DNA from: Larimichthys crocea
Taxonomy: Eukaryota; Chordata; Actinopteri; Sciaenidae
Length of the DNA stretch: 64,000 nucleotides
Assembly (NCBI RefSeq): GCF_000972845.2
Contig: NC_040025.1
Location: 19,151,399 to 19,215,398 of the forward strand
Direction: 5' to 3'
Below are positions 23,601-32,721 of the stretch, one piece after another. The first letter of the stretch is position 1. Every line of letters begins with the position of its first letter. The notes under the pieces were generated by a model. The model did no database searches. It had not been told where the DNA came from and saw only the letters and a list, made by a program, of their open reading frames with translations. The translations under genes and the position numbers were made by a program.

Positions 23601-23789
23601 AACCTGCCCACTCCAGACTTCAGCATGCCTTATAATGTCATCTGCCTGACCTGCACCGTGGTGGCTGTGGGTTACGGCTCACTCTACAACCTACTGACAC
23701 GGAGTTTCCAGATAGAAGAGCCCAGCCCAGGATTGGCCAAGCGGATAGCCAACATCATCCGCAAGATGAGGGGCGTGCCGCCTCTCTGA
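17676..23789 (+). CDS. pigt: GPI transamidase component PIG-T (complete, 11 coding exons)
   Basis: PIG-T is a subunit of the endoplasmic reticulum complex (PIGK, PIGT, PIGS, PIGU, GPAA1) that replaces a C-terminal signal with a GPI anchor; it stabilises the PIGK protease. Exons: 17676-18051, 18558-18735, 19046-19173, 19290-19390, 19547-19721, 19833-19930, 20468-20624, 21337-21537, 22392-22557, 23344-23427, 23540-23789. All introns are GT-AG and the joined frame is 1914 bp (637 aa). A signal peptide (hydrophobic residues 10-23) is followed by an acidic Ser/Thr-rich linker (about 29-90), the lumenal domain, a membrane span (about 586-606) and a basic tail ending [15 protein letters not shown] keeps the cysteine corresponding to human Cys182, which bonds to PIGK, and an NLT glycosylation site. 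Human PIG-T has 578 residues; the excess lies in the linker. I chose the ATG at 17676 (AAGATGG); the in-frame codon at 17652 is GTG. Confidence 0.97.
20039..20330. mobile_element. MITE-like element in pigt intron 6
   Basis: About 290 bp starting TTTAAAGGTCCCTTGTGGAG and ending with the imperfect reverse complement (CTTCACAGGGCATTATTTAA). The ends form terminal inverted repeats of roughly 20-25 bases with several mismatches. There is no coding capacity. This is the structure of a small non-autonomous DNA transposon; similar sequences with a GTGGAG-type end are frequent in fish introns. Target-site duplication is not clear. Confidence 0.5.
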
Positions 23790-24915
23790 GGCTGGACACA
23801 CACTACTTTTAGAAAGGAAGTTTTCTTTTTGGTGAAGCCACTGGGTAGGCTGTGATATTCAGGGAAGGACTGAGTCAAACACTGGTATGAATGTTTTTGA
23901 AAACGGTCGGCTTGAAGGTTTTGATTTCAGGGTGATTTCCTGCGGGCTAAGGACAATGTAAGAAAATGTACACATTTGTCTACTTGGATGGAAAGTCTGA
24001 GCTTTGTTATTGTTAAACAAATGGATGGAGCCAAAGCTGTGCAGTGAGCTGCAGTCATTACTTCATCAGAGTGTTTTTGTTTTGTGAATGTTTGAAGCCA
24101 TAACTCTGATACATCGAAATATGTCTCTGTGGCATTTTGTTGCTGTGAGGAAACCTGATGAAATTCTGGTACTTCAAATATGAGAATGATGACCTTTCAC
24201 AACATTATAAAGCCTCAGAGTTCGGTTTGATCACCTTTGTTCAAAAACTGCATTCCTGACTTGTAGATTTCCATCTCCCTCTCCCAGGATTTTAAATAAC
24301 TTTAAAATAATATTTCCCATGTCCAGCTGCAGATTAACACAGCATCAAAATCTATTAAGTTAACTAGTCCATGATTAATTATTAACGTATTTTCTAATTT
24401 ATGAGAAAAGAGAAGAAAAACTTGCACCCACAAAAATACTAAAAAGTCCTGAAAACCATCATTTGAAAACGTTTGTAGGATGGACATGCGCATGAGCCTT
24501 ACTTGTCTGAAACTATTGTTTTATATAAAAGGAAGATCACTCTCGCCGGATCTTTATTTTGCACTGATTTGGTTGTTGGATGCATGCTTGAATGTTAAAT
24601 GTGACTGTCTGCAGGTCTCTTCATGATGAATTGCCTTTAGTTTGTTTGGTTATTGACTCATTCACTCAACAGTTCAATGCAGTTTCAGTGTCTTATAGCA
24701 AATAGAAGTCTGTCATTATGAAAGTGACCCTTACTCTGCCATGAATTACTACCATAAAAGAGCAACACTATCCTCCTTTACGCTTGTCTGCCTAGAAGTC
24801 CATTCTGTGTCATTTGCTGTGGAAAAAGTGTGCAGAATGTGAAGCGATACTGTGTGTGTGTGTGTGCGTGGGTGTTCTTTATTGCCTTTTCAATAAACTG
24901 ATAAAGATATTTTTG
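23790..24915 (+). other. pigt 3' untranslated region
   Basis: Runs from the pigt TGA to just past an AATAAA signal at 24892-24897. A TG run (about 24850-24868) lies 24 bases before the signal. No other gene is seen in it; the end of the transcript is inferred to be about 15-20 bases after the signal. Confidence 0.65.
24892..24897 (+). terminator. pigt polyadenylation signal AATAAA
   Basis: Canonical AATAAA about 1.1 kb after the stop codon, followed by T-rich sequence with a TTTTTGTC stretch that could be the downstream element. Confidence 0.7.
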
Positions 24916-25630
24916 TCATTTTATTCAGATTACTAGCTGTGAAAGAATATCCACCGCTCTAAACCCAGCTCGAGCTGTGTTGCTTCTCACTGAGTGGCCA
25001 CGTTTTTGTGTAAACAAACTTGGCCCCACTTCTGGCAGACTCAGAGAGAACAAACACAGACGTCTCTGTATTTAACCGGTCAGCGATTCTCACCCCTGCA
25101 CGTTTGGCAACAGCGTGTAACAAAAACAAAAGGGTGAAAAAAGCAGCATTCCACATATGTGATGTTCATATCTGCTCAGCTGCAAACTATATTATCTCTC
25201 CAAGCAAGTAGACCTACAGAGCCAGAGAACAGAGCTCTGCTGGCTCAGTGCTCCAGAGTCTGTATTTCAGTGATAAGTTGGCTTGTCACAACTCTCACTG
25301 ACATATGTTTGCGATTATATAGACAAGTACACATTTTAGTCACACTTTTTTAAAGTCCAAAATGAAATTTGGCTGTTCATATAAATCCAATTTGAGCTGC
25401 ATTTTAAGATATGCGAGGCTGTGGTGCAATAATGTCGAATTCTTGGGGCAGCAGACGTTTTTTGGCCGCCTCTTTAAATGCTCTCCTTTTCTGCCAGTAA
25501 GTACTTTTCATTCTTGGCATATTTCATCATTTGTTTTTTTCAGCCTAGCTCTTGCCTAAAAAGCCCATAAAAGGCACCGTGAAACCAGAGACCCATAACC
25601 AGCAAGGTGATGAACGCATAAAACGTTTTG
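24916..25630. other. Tail-to-tail gap between pigt and the WAP gene
   Basis: About 0.7 kb between the two inferred polyadenylation sites. Reading frames on both strands overlap each other and have no recognisable content. I see no repeat or RNA gene. Confidence 0.55.
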
Positions 25631-25646
25631 AGGTTCTCCAAACATG

Positions 25647-25652
25647 TTTAAT
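25647..25652 (-). terminator. WAP gene polyadenylation signal ATTAAA (minus strand)
   Basis: The common variant ATTAAA on the minus strand, about 515 bp after the stop codon at 26168-26166. I saw no AATAAA on the minus strand between the stop and this position, so this is the best candidate. Confidence 0.45.
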
Positions 25653-26165
25653 GCTTAAAATACAAAGAAATGTCACTTAAAAGCAACAGATATATAAGTA
25701 CAGTACATTATTTGAATCCATTCAGAATATACAGTTTTACTACTCGTACAGAAATACTTAGTTGTAAACTCGTCAAGTTGAAATGCAAACACACTGCACA
25801 CTGTCTTCTTAAGAATACTATGAATGGCACCTTACCAAATATTTTCCAGCATGTGTCATAGTAACACAACAGCTGGCTATTCTACAGTTATTGCTTTTCC
25901 AAGTGTAGCTTGGAAAGCATAATCAGAAAAAGTATTGGTAAAAAAAAAAAAAAAATGTAAAAACTGATTTTTGTATGTACTTAAAGTACAGGCACATAAA
26001 ATGACTTAATTAGACTTTGTGCAAACCAATGCTCAAAAATGTTGCACCAAAGTGTGCTACTATGTAGTTTAAAAGTAGAAAAAGTGAACATGATAGAACA
26101 TTTCTCATCCCGTGTAGCTGAAACCAAACAAGTGCACAGATGTAGCTGAGTCGCTGACCGTCCAA

Positions 26166-27113
26166 TCAGCAGGGCTCACTGCAGGCGTGGCCGCAGGTTG
26201 TCTTGCAGCACTTCTGCTCTCCTGGACACTGACCGTCATGATAGCAGTACTCAGCACACATGGGTGTTCCCTGGGGCAGAGCACAGCGGCCCGGCTTCAC
26301 TGACACACCAAAGACAAAAACGGTTACAAAACACTCACACACAAACACTACTGGAGTGAGTATTTTTGTTATAGTATATCTAACCTGTGTATGGTGCAAT
26401 GCACTCATGTCCACATCCATTGTGGCAGCACTTCTCCTCATTGGGGCAGTCACTGTCATTAGAGCAAAACTCTGCACACAGCCCTGCGCCCCAGCGCCTG
26501 CGAGGACACACTCCTGGCTTGGCTGAAGGGACAAGAGAAATTAATATATACAAAGAAGGTTAAAGTGAAATTTGAATTTGATTGGAGGGGACTTTCTGTT
26601 GCCCTGTAGACTGTCCATCCACATCAGTTCAGTCTCTGAGAAGATTTAACCAAAGATTTAACAGCTGCCCACTAGAGAAAAAGTGACTCGTACTGAAAGC
26701 AGGAGGGACACAGACAGCTCCACAGTCAAAGACACAGCATTTGTGGTCTGCGGGACAGTCTTCATCACACACACAGCCCTTATGTGATGGGACAACATTA
26801 AGGAGACGTGGGCAGTGTCCTGGTTTTGGAAGAATCACTGAGAGAAAGAGGTGGTGAAGCAGAAAAGGAGAAAGATCAGCTGTGGGATTACATTAAAGAA
26901 GCTGGTTGCCAAACAATTCTGGAATTAAACAGACAAACATGCAGCCTTTTTTTTTCTTCTTCTTCTTTTCCAGACACATTAAACACATATCTGAGTCAAA
27001 ACAAACATACCTTGTAAAATGCCATCAGCTTCAGCAGCAAAAACTATGTTAAAGTGCACAAATGCACCGAGTGTTAAAATCAGTGCACAAACAGCAGACC
27101 AGTGTTTCTCCAT
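26166..27113 (-). CDS. Secreted three-WAP-domain protein (WFDC2-like), complete, 4 exons
   Basis: WAP (whey acidic protein, four-disulfide core) proteins are small secreted protease inhibitors and antimicrobial proteins. Minus-strand exons are 27113-27011 (signal peptide), 26837-26694, 26522-26385 and 26299-26166, one WAP domain in each of the last three. All introns are GT-AG and phase 1, and the joined frame is 519 bp (172 aa). Residues 1-26 (MEKHW... to about VFA) form a signal peptide. Domains begin KPGHCP, KPGVCP and KPGRCA, and each keeps the eight-cysteine pattern with its CC pair. Domain 3 has a ninth cysteine as the last residue (SEPC). Human WFDC2, next to PIGT on 20q13, has two domains, so orthology is likely through position but not proven, and I give no symbol. 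Neighbours: pigt tail-to-tail on the left, a Tc1 element upstream. A TATA box supports the start. Confidence 0.92.
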
Positions 27114-27242
27114 GTTAACCTCTTGCACACAAGAATGTACTCCTGTTTGGACAAATATCCCAGTACACAACCTGCAGGCTGAGCAACCCAGACAGGATGC
27201 TGGGTCCTTGTGCCTGTAGAGTTACATTCCCCATGTCTGCAC

Positions 27243-27248
27243 TTTATA
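27243..27248 (-). promoter_or_regulatory. TATA box of the WAP gene (minus strand)
   Basis: Minus-strand ATATAAAG, 130 bp upstream of the start codon. Transcription would begin near 27215-27220, leaving a leader of about 100 bases in which the ATG at 27113 is the first AUG. A TATA promoter suits a tissue-restricted secreted protein, in contrast to the TATA-less pigt promoter. Confidence 0.6.
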
Positions 27249-27548
27249 TGTGACAGCAGACACCTTCCCAGTCAGTCTAAAAGAGTTTCTTAGGACCTAA
27301 TGATTATCTTTAATCACATGATGTTTATGTACACTGCTCAAAAAAATTAAAGGAAGGGGGGGTTGTTAATCATTTTCATCTGTTTTGTTGTTAATGAAAT
27401 TAACAACAGGTACACTAGAGGGGCAACAATGAGACGACCCCCAAAACAGGAATGGTTTTACAGGTGGAGGCCACTGACATGTTTTCCCTGCTCATCTTTT
27501 CTGACCAATTTCTCATCAGTTTTGCATTTGGCTAGAGTCAGTATCACT

Positions 27549-29036
27549 ATGGGTAGCATGGTGCAGTACCTGCACCCGACACAGGTAGTCCAACTCCTCC
27601 AGGATGGGACATCAATATGGGCCATTGCCAGATGGTTTGCTGTGTCTCCCAGCACAGTCTCAAGAGCATGGAGGAGATTCCAGGAGATGGTCAGTTAATC
27701 TAGGAGACCTGGACAGGGCCGTAGAAGGTCCTTAACCCACCAGCAGGACCAGTATCTGCTCCTTTGTGTGAGGAGGAACAGGATGAGTACTGCCAGAGCC
27801 CTACAAAAGACCTACAGGAGGCCACTGGTGTAAATGTCTCTCACAAAACAATCAGAAACAGACTTCATGAGGGTGGCCTGAGGGCCCGACGTCCTGTACT
27901 GGACCCTGTGCTTACTGCCCGGCACCATGGAGCTCGACTGGCATTTGCCACAGAACACCACAATTGGCAGGTCCTCCACTGGCGCTCTGTGATTTCACAG
28001 ATGAGAGCAGGTTCAACCTGAGCACATGTGATAGACGTGAACAGGTCTGGAGACGCCATGGAGAACGTTTTGCTGCCTCCATCATCATTCAGCATGACCG
28101 GTTTGGTGATGGGTCAGTGATGGATTTGGGAGGCATATCCCTGGAAGGACGCACAGACCTCTACAGGTTACACAACGACCCATTGTCAGACCCTACGCTG
28201 GTGCAGTGGGTCCTATTGTTGTGGAGAAATTGCTGAAGTCAGAGGTCATGGTGAGGTCAGGAGGGAAGAAAGTGTTCAGGAGCCTCTGATGTCTTATGCT
28301 GTATTATTTATTGACGCTTGATCAAGGAGAATTAGAGACACTCTCAAAGTATGTCTTTGGTGCTTGAGTCGGTCTCACGTTCTGACGAACTCGTGCTGGT
28401 GGATAAACTTTAAACCCAAAGATCACACACCAAATACTATATGCCCAGAATTAGTCAAAGAGAATGTCTTTACCCTTGGAGGTGTTATTGTCAACATATT
28501 CTAGTCTGGAGACACATATGTCTGTTTACGCAGATTGGAACGTCAACAACAAGCTATCTATTATGACTAGGAAGGCAGCAATAGGTCTCTTCGACCCCGG
28601 CCACCACAGTGTTGAGATATGGTGGCACCTAGTCAAAGACAAACAATTAATACTGCCGAGGACCTCAAGGCACACATGTGACCATGTGTAACCTAAAGAT
28701 AGAAAATTCCATAACAGTGGGTTCCTCCTGGTGCACGACAATGCCCAGCCTCATGTGGCGAGAGTATGCAGGTAGTTCCTGGAGGATGAAGGAATTGATA
28801 CCATTGACTGGCCCCTATGCTCGACTGACCTAAATCCAATAGAACACCCTTTGGTCGTTATGTCTTGGTCCATCCGATGCTGCCAGATTGCACCTCAGAC
28901 TATCCAGGAGCCCAGTGATGCCCTGGTCCAGATCTGGGAGGAGATCCCCCAGGACACCATCCGTTGTCTCATTAAGAGCCTGCCCCGACGTTGTCAGGCA
29001 TGCATACAAGCACGTGGAGGCCATACGAACTACTGA
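27549..29036 (+). pseudogene. Tc1-like transposase pseudogene
   Basis: Transposase of the DDE superfamily, which cuts and pastes the element. The frame begins MGSMVQYLHPTQVVQLLQDG with a helix-turn-helix segment containing FAVSPSTVSRAWRRFQE, and ends ACIQARGGHTNY. Frameshifts and stops are spread along it, for example after about 27698 and near 27830, 28000 and 28770. The three catalytic regions can still be located: TDESRF (about 27997, different frame), VHDNAQPH (about 28731) and DLNPIEHPL (about 28829). The coding sequence is also split between the AVGP and GFLLVHD segments by an insertion at 28217-28716. It cannot make active enzyme. Confidence 0.9.
28217..28716. mobile_element. 500-bp insertion with LTR-like ends (possible solo LTR)
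   Basis: This segment interrupts the transposase between two codons that are adjacent in related Tc1 copies. It starts TGTTGTGG and ends CCATAACA, so its ends are TG...CA and form an 8-base inverted repeat with one mismatch, as LTRs do. It has no sustained coding capacity. Its length is typical of a solo LTR. A target-site duplication is not evident: the flanks are CCTAT on the left and GTGGG on the right, and the insertion point is next to a GGGT direct repeat that may have rearranged. No matching partner LTR was seen in the window. Confidence 0.5.
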
Positions 29037-29295
29037 TTACCATTATGAGTTGATACAAAGACATTTTGGCAAAATGGACTACCCTGCCACATCATTTTTT
29101 TTGCTTTGATTTTGGGGATGTCTTTGAATTCAGCCCTCTGTAGGTTGATAGTTTTCTTTTCCATTAATGATGTGGCATCCTTTCGTTCTTAACACATTAC
29201 CCAGTCCATATCAGAAAAGATATCCAGCGTGATTTCTTTTCCTGTTGAGATCTGATGTGTTTTCAAAGTGTTCCTTTAATTTTTTTTGAGCAGTG

Positions 29296-31220
29296 TCGTA
29301 GTTTGTATTTTTGAAAGTCGTCTTTGTTGCCAAAAAAGTGATCTTTTTTTCTTGAAACAAAACTAGAAACCTAAAAAAACATCTTCAAGAATAATTTTGT
29401 AACAAAAAAAATCACACCTAAATTGTAACATAATATAATTACAATGATTGTATTCTTGAGCAAGTTGTAGCAGAAGAATGACATGAATAAATTCATGTCA
29501 AACTGCTGTAGCTGTTATTGATTATTTGCGTATTTCTGCATGTTACACTAATTATGACATGTTAACAATACAAACATTTTTCCATAATAACATTGCAGTC
29601 TATAGGTAAAATGTGGTCCTGACAGCAGCTGGTCTTACTGCATGGCAGCCTTATATTGTCAGCTGACACATTGTCAACACAACAAAATACCTTGAAATCT
29701 TATATATAATACAGTATTTTACTCTAATGTCAATTAGTCTGCATGATTTTTACTTTTTATTTTTTTATTTTACACATTACAAAATAAAATGAAAACTAAA
29801 TGAACAGATTAAATTACACTACCCTTACACTAATTAGCACATGGTATCTCCTGGAACCTTTGAATTGGTGCTCAGATAGTCTGGGGACTCTTTTGGCCTG
29901 AGCACCCTGAAGAGAAGACACAAATAAGGTGAGTGACCTGAACACAAACATTTCCTTTAACAGCATTTCATATGTTTCATATGTCTGCTTTAGTTGTTCT
30001 TTTAATGTGAAATATTGATTTGTGGCTTTTAGTTTACAACATGTCACAATCAATCATCCCCAATGACTGTGATGTATCTTACAGAGCAGTTATATGTGTA
30101 TGTTTTCTTTTCAAACAGTCCTCCACAGCATGGAGCATTCTCAGTCTGACCCTCTATTGCCATCTATAGACATAATCAGGAGTTACATTTAAACTGTTAA
30201 ATAAAAGGTGGTTTAGTTAGGTTCTCACAAATATTCTCACAGTGTCTTAATAAGACAACACAGAGGTTTCCAAACCCATAGTATGTTTATACGCAGTGTG
30301 TTTTTTAACAAGTCACATGTGCCAGAGAGAGAAAGGTGACAGCTTTAAATGTGTAAATGTGTGTTTATTTTTACTCTGCTTATCCAGATATTTTCTTTTC
30401 ACTCTTCCCCTCAGATGGAAGCAGAAAGTTTCATATTTTATTACTTCCTTATGAATCAGCTGTTAGGCGTTATTGTTCTTGGGTTTCATACACTGTCTTC
30501 TTCTTACTCTGTTGTTTTTTGCTTTTAGTTTAACACCCTGTGGGACTCTGAGAGACCCTCCCTGTAACCTGGCGAGTCTTTGTTGTACCAGCATCTGTAA
30601 GTGAATAGTTTCTTTCTTTCAGAAAAGCTGAGGTTTACATTATCCATACATGTACCAGCCTTTTAGATTGCACCTCTTCACATTCATCAGTCGTCCCTGC
30701 TCTCATACTGAACAGCGACAGAAAGGTAGTTTACATCTCATTTGCTTGTTTCCATTTGTCTCCACTTTTTCTTCTTCTTCTGTCTTCTGCAGATGAAATC
30801 TGATTTTTGTCCAAAAGAACACCGCGTCCATAAGCCATGATAGTAGCAAATTAATGAGATAGTCTGACCAATTACATTTTGTCTCTCCGTGAGTCAGTAG
30901 GTATTTGATTTCAGATGAGTATGGCTGAGCTCCCTTTTGCCGTGAGACTGGGCTCTCTATCTGATTCATTCTCCCTGATCCTGATAAGGTGGTGCCAATG
31001 CACCCAATCTACTGTGCTGCTGTGTCATGGTGTACTAGCCAGTACTGGGTAAAGCAACAGATTCATGAAAGGGTCACCCAGAGAGTTTTCATGTTTCTTC
31101 AGTAAAAAGTAGGCCCAATGAAAACTGTTCACAAAGATGTCTGTGGATTTTTCTGAGTAACAGGAAAACTACCTCTGAGTTATTAAATGTAATCGTTCAG
31201 TGCTGTGAGCACCACAAAAC
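29296..31220. other. Non-coding: start of the gene-poor region
   Basis: AT-rich unique sequence. No exon was recognised. A minus-strand frame at about 29814-30053 contains a possible splice acceptor and a basic C terminus but has no recognisable content and was not called. Confidence 0.55.
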
Positions 31221-31378
31221 ATTCACTTCCACTGCATTCAGATCTGTTACTTAAGTAAAGGTAGTAATACCACAAATTTAAAAAATACTCCATTACATTA
31301 TGTGTATGTGTTTGCAGCAGAATTTCGGTGATAAATTGTGACATATTATCATATTATTAATACTGATGCATTAACATG

Positions 31379-31559
31379 CCCCTGTGATGAACTGGTGACT
31401 TGTCCAGGGGTGTACCCCATCTCAGGCCCTATGCCAGCTGTGATTGGCTCCAGGCCCTCGAGACCCTGATAGGGATAAGCGGTTATTGAGGATGGATGGA
31501 TGGATGGATGGATGGATGGATGGATGGATGGATGGATGGATGGATGGATGGATGGATGG
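31379..31559 (+). mobile_element. Non-LTR retrotransposon 3' tail with (ATGG)n, nested in family B
   Basis: About 110 bases with the sequence blocks GACTTGTCCAGGGGTGTACC, ATTGGCTCCAGGCCCTCGAG and GGGATAAGCGGTTATTGAGG run into 17 ATGG/GGAT units (31490-31559). This is the well-known 3' end of fish LINE or LINE-derived SINE elements. The flanks share TACTGAT (31361 and 31560), an imperfect target-site duplication inside the family B repeat. Confidence 0.8.
31490..31559. repeat. (GGAT)n microsatellite tail
   Basis: About 17 perfect tetranucleotide units forming the tail of the retrotransposon insertion. The minus-strand frame reading repeated SIHP is an artefact of it. Confidence 0.95.
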
Positions 31560-32701
31560 TACTGATATGTAAGCAGGACTTTAATGTTGTAGCAGGTCAA
31601 AAGCCAGCTAATGTAAACTACTATAAACCTCTAAACTTGCATCATATTTCGTAAACAGGTGACATGTTTTTTATGTGATATAATCTATAAAGTAAGCATA
31701 GATGTTAAGTTAATATAGTGGAGTAACATGTATATTATTTCCCTCTGACATGTACTGTAGTATAAGTATAAAAGAGAACAAAATGGAATTATTTAAGTAA
31801 AGTAGACATACCACAAGATTTTCTGAAGTACATCCCTTGAGATACACTCCAAACCTGCAGATTTCTCAATAAAAACAACAATGAAGAAAAAAAAAAACCC
31901 AACAAAAGTTATTTTATGGTTTGTTGAACTCAATACTACTATAATCCTATAGGAGCCCAGCTGTGTGACTATGAGATTCATCCATACTGTCTTTCTTTTA
32001 TAGGTCGGTATGAGTACAATAGTGCGCTGCTCCAGGTGCAGTACTGTTCATAACCTCTGGGTGGGGGTCTACACTTGAAGATCTTGGAAGCCTTGGCCTG
32101 TTGTTTAATCTTCCACCAATCTGACCATTATTACTGAAGTCCAATAAGTTCTGTGATGAAATATGATTACAACCGACCAGAAATCACTTCCTTACAATAG
32201 ACATGGTTCAGTATTATTGTGCTTGTATATATCTTTAAGCCAAAATGACCAAATCTGACACTATCATATATTTCTTGGGCCAAAATCTGATCTTTCTTTT
32301 CTTCTAAAATATATCTTTTCAGTGTCTCCCAGATGTTGCAATGTAGTGTAACTATGTAAATGTATTCTGTCTGGCTTTGATTTGATTGACAGCTATCCCC
32401 CAAACTCTCAGACAGGGAGAATCCAGAGGGTTATTATTCAGGGTGCAGTGAGCAGTGAGGAGTAATTTTACCCCCAGGAGTGGAAAGGCCATGCAATTTA
32501 CATGTCCAACTGCATTGCTTATGGCAAGCTCAGTAGCCAATGGGATCTTAGCTGGGAGCTTTTTAAGATCTAATATCTGTTACTTTCACACGCTATCTAC
32601 TGTATCTGACACTTGCTCCTGAGTTTGCATATACTGTACATGTACGCTCAGAAGACATGTACACATAAACAAGGTTATAGTATTTTAATATTTTTGTCTT
32701 T

Positions 32702-32721
32702 TATATATATATATATATATA
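32702..32721. repeat. (TA)n run
   Basis: Ten TA dinucleotide units. Confidence 0.9.

Larger units (their letters stand above)
27332..29295 (+). mobile_element. Tc1/mariner-type DNA transposon, inactive, with nested insertion
   Basis: The left end CACTGCTCAAAAAAATTAAA (27332-27351) and the right end, reading inward on the other strand CACTGCTCAAAAAAAATTAA (29295-29276), form terminal inverted repeats extending through AAAGGAA. The left flank is TA (27330-27331), the expected target duplication; the right flank is TC, so that copy has mutated. Without the nested 500-bp segment the element is about 1.46 kb, a normal length for a Tc1-like element. The transposase inside is broken. It lies about 85 bp upstream of the WAP gene TATA box. 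Confidence 0.92.
31221..31832 (+). repeat. Dispersed fish repeat, family B copy 1, interrupted
   Basis: The copy begins TTCACTTCCACTGCATTCAG, continues with GTTACTTAAGTAAAGGTAGT and has an ATACTCCATTACA box. It resumes after an insertion with GTAAGCAGGACTTTAATGTT and closes with ATTTCCCTCTGACATGTACT and TTTAAGTAAAGTA boxes. The same boxes in the same order occur at 42590-43485. The arrangement resembles a very common non-autonomous fish repeat rich in AAGTAAA motifs; I cannot name it from memory with certainty. Confidence 0.65.

Noticed and set aside
27114..27170. Longer N terminus for the WAP protein
   Set aside because: The upstream in-frame start is TTG. The ATG at 27113 directly precedes a normal signal peptide and is the first AUG after the TATA-directed start.
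29814..30053. Possible extra exon upstream of the WAP gene
   Set aside because: Although an acceptor-like site precedes GAQAKRVPRL, there is no cysteine pattern, no donor partner and no recognisable similarity.
31349..31600. Frame encoding repeated SIHP
   Set aside because: Translation of the GGAT microsatellite.
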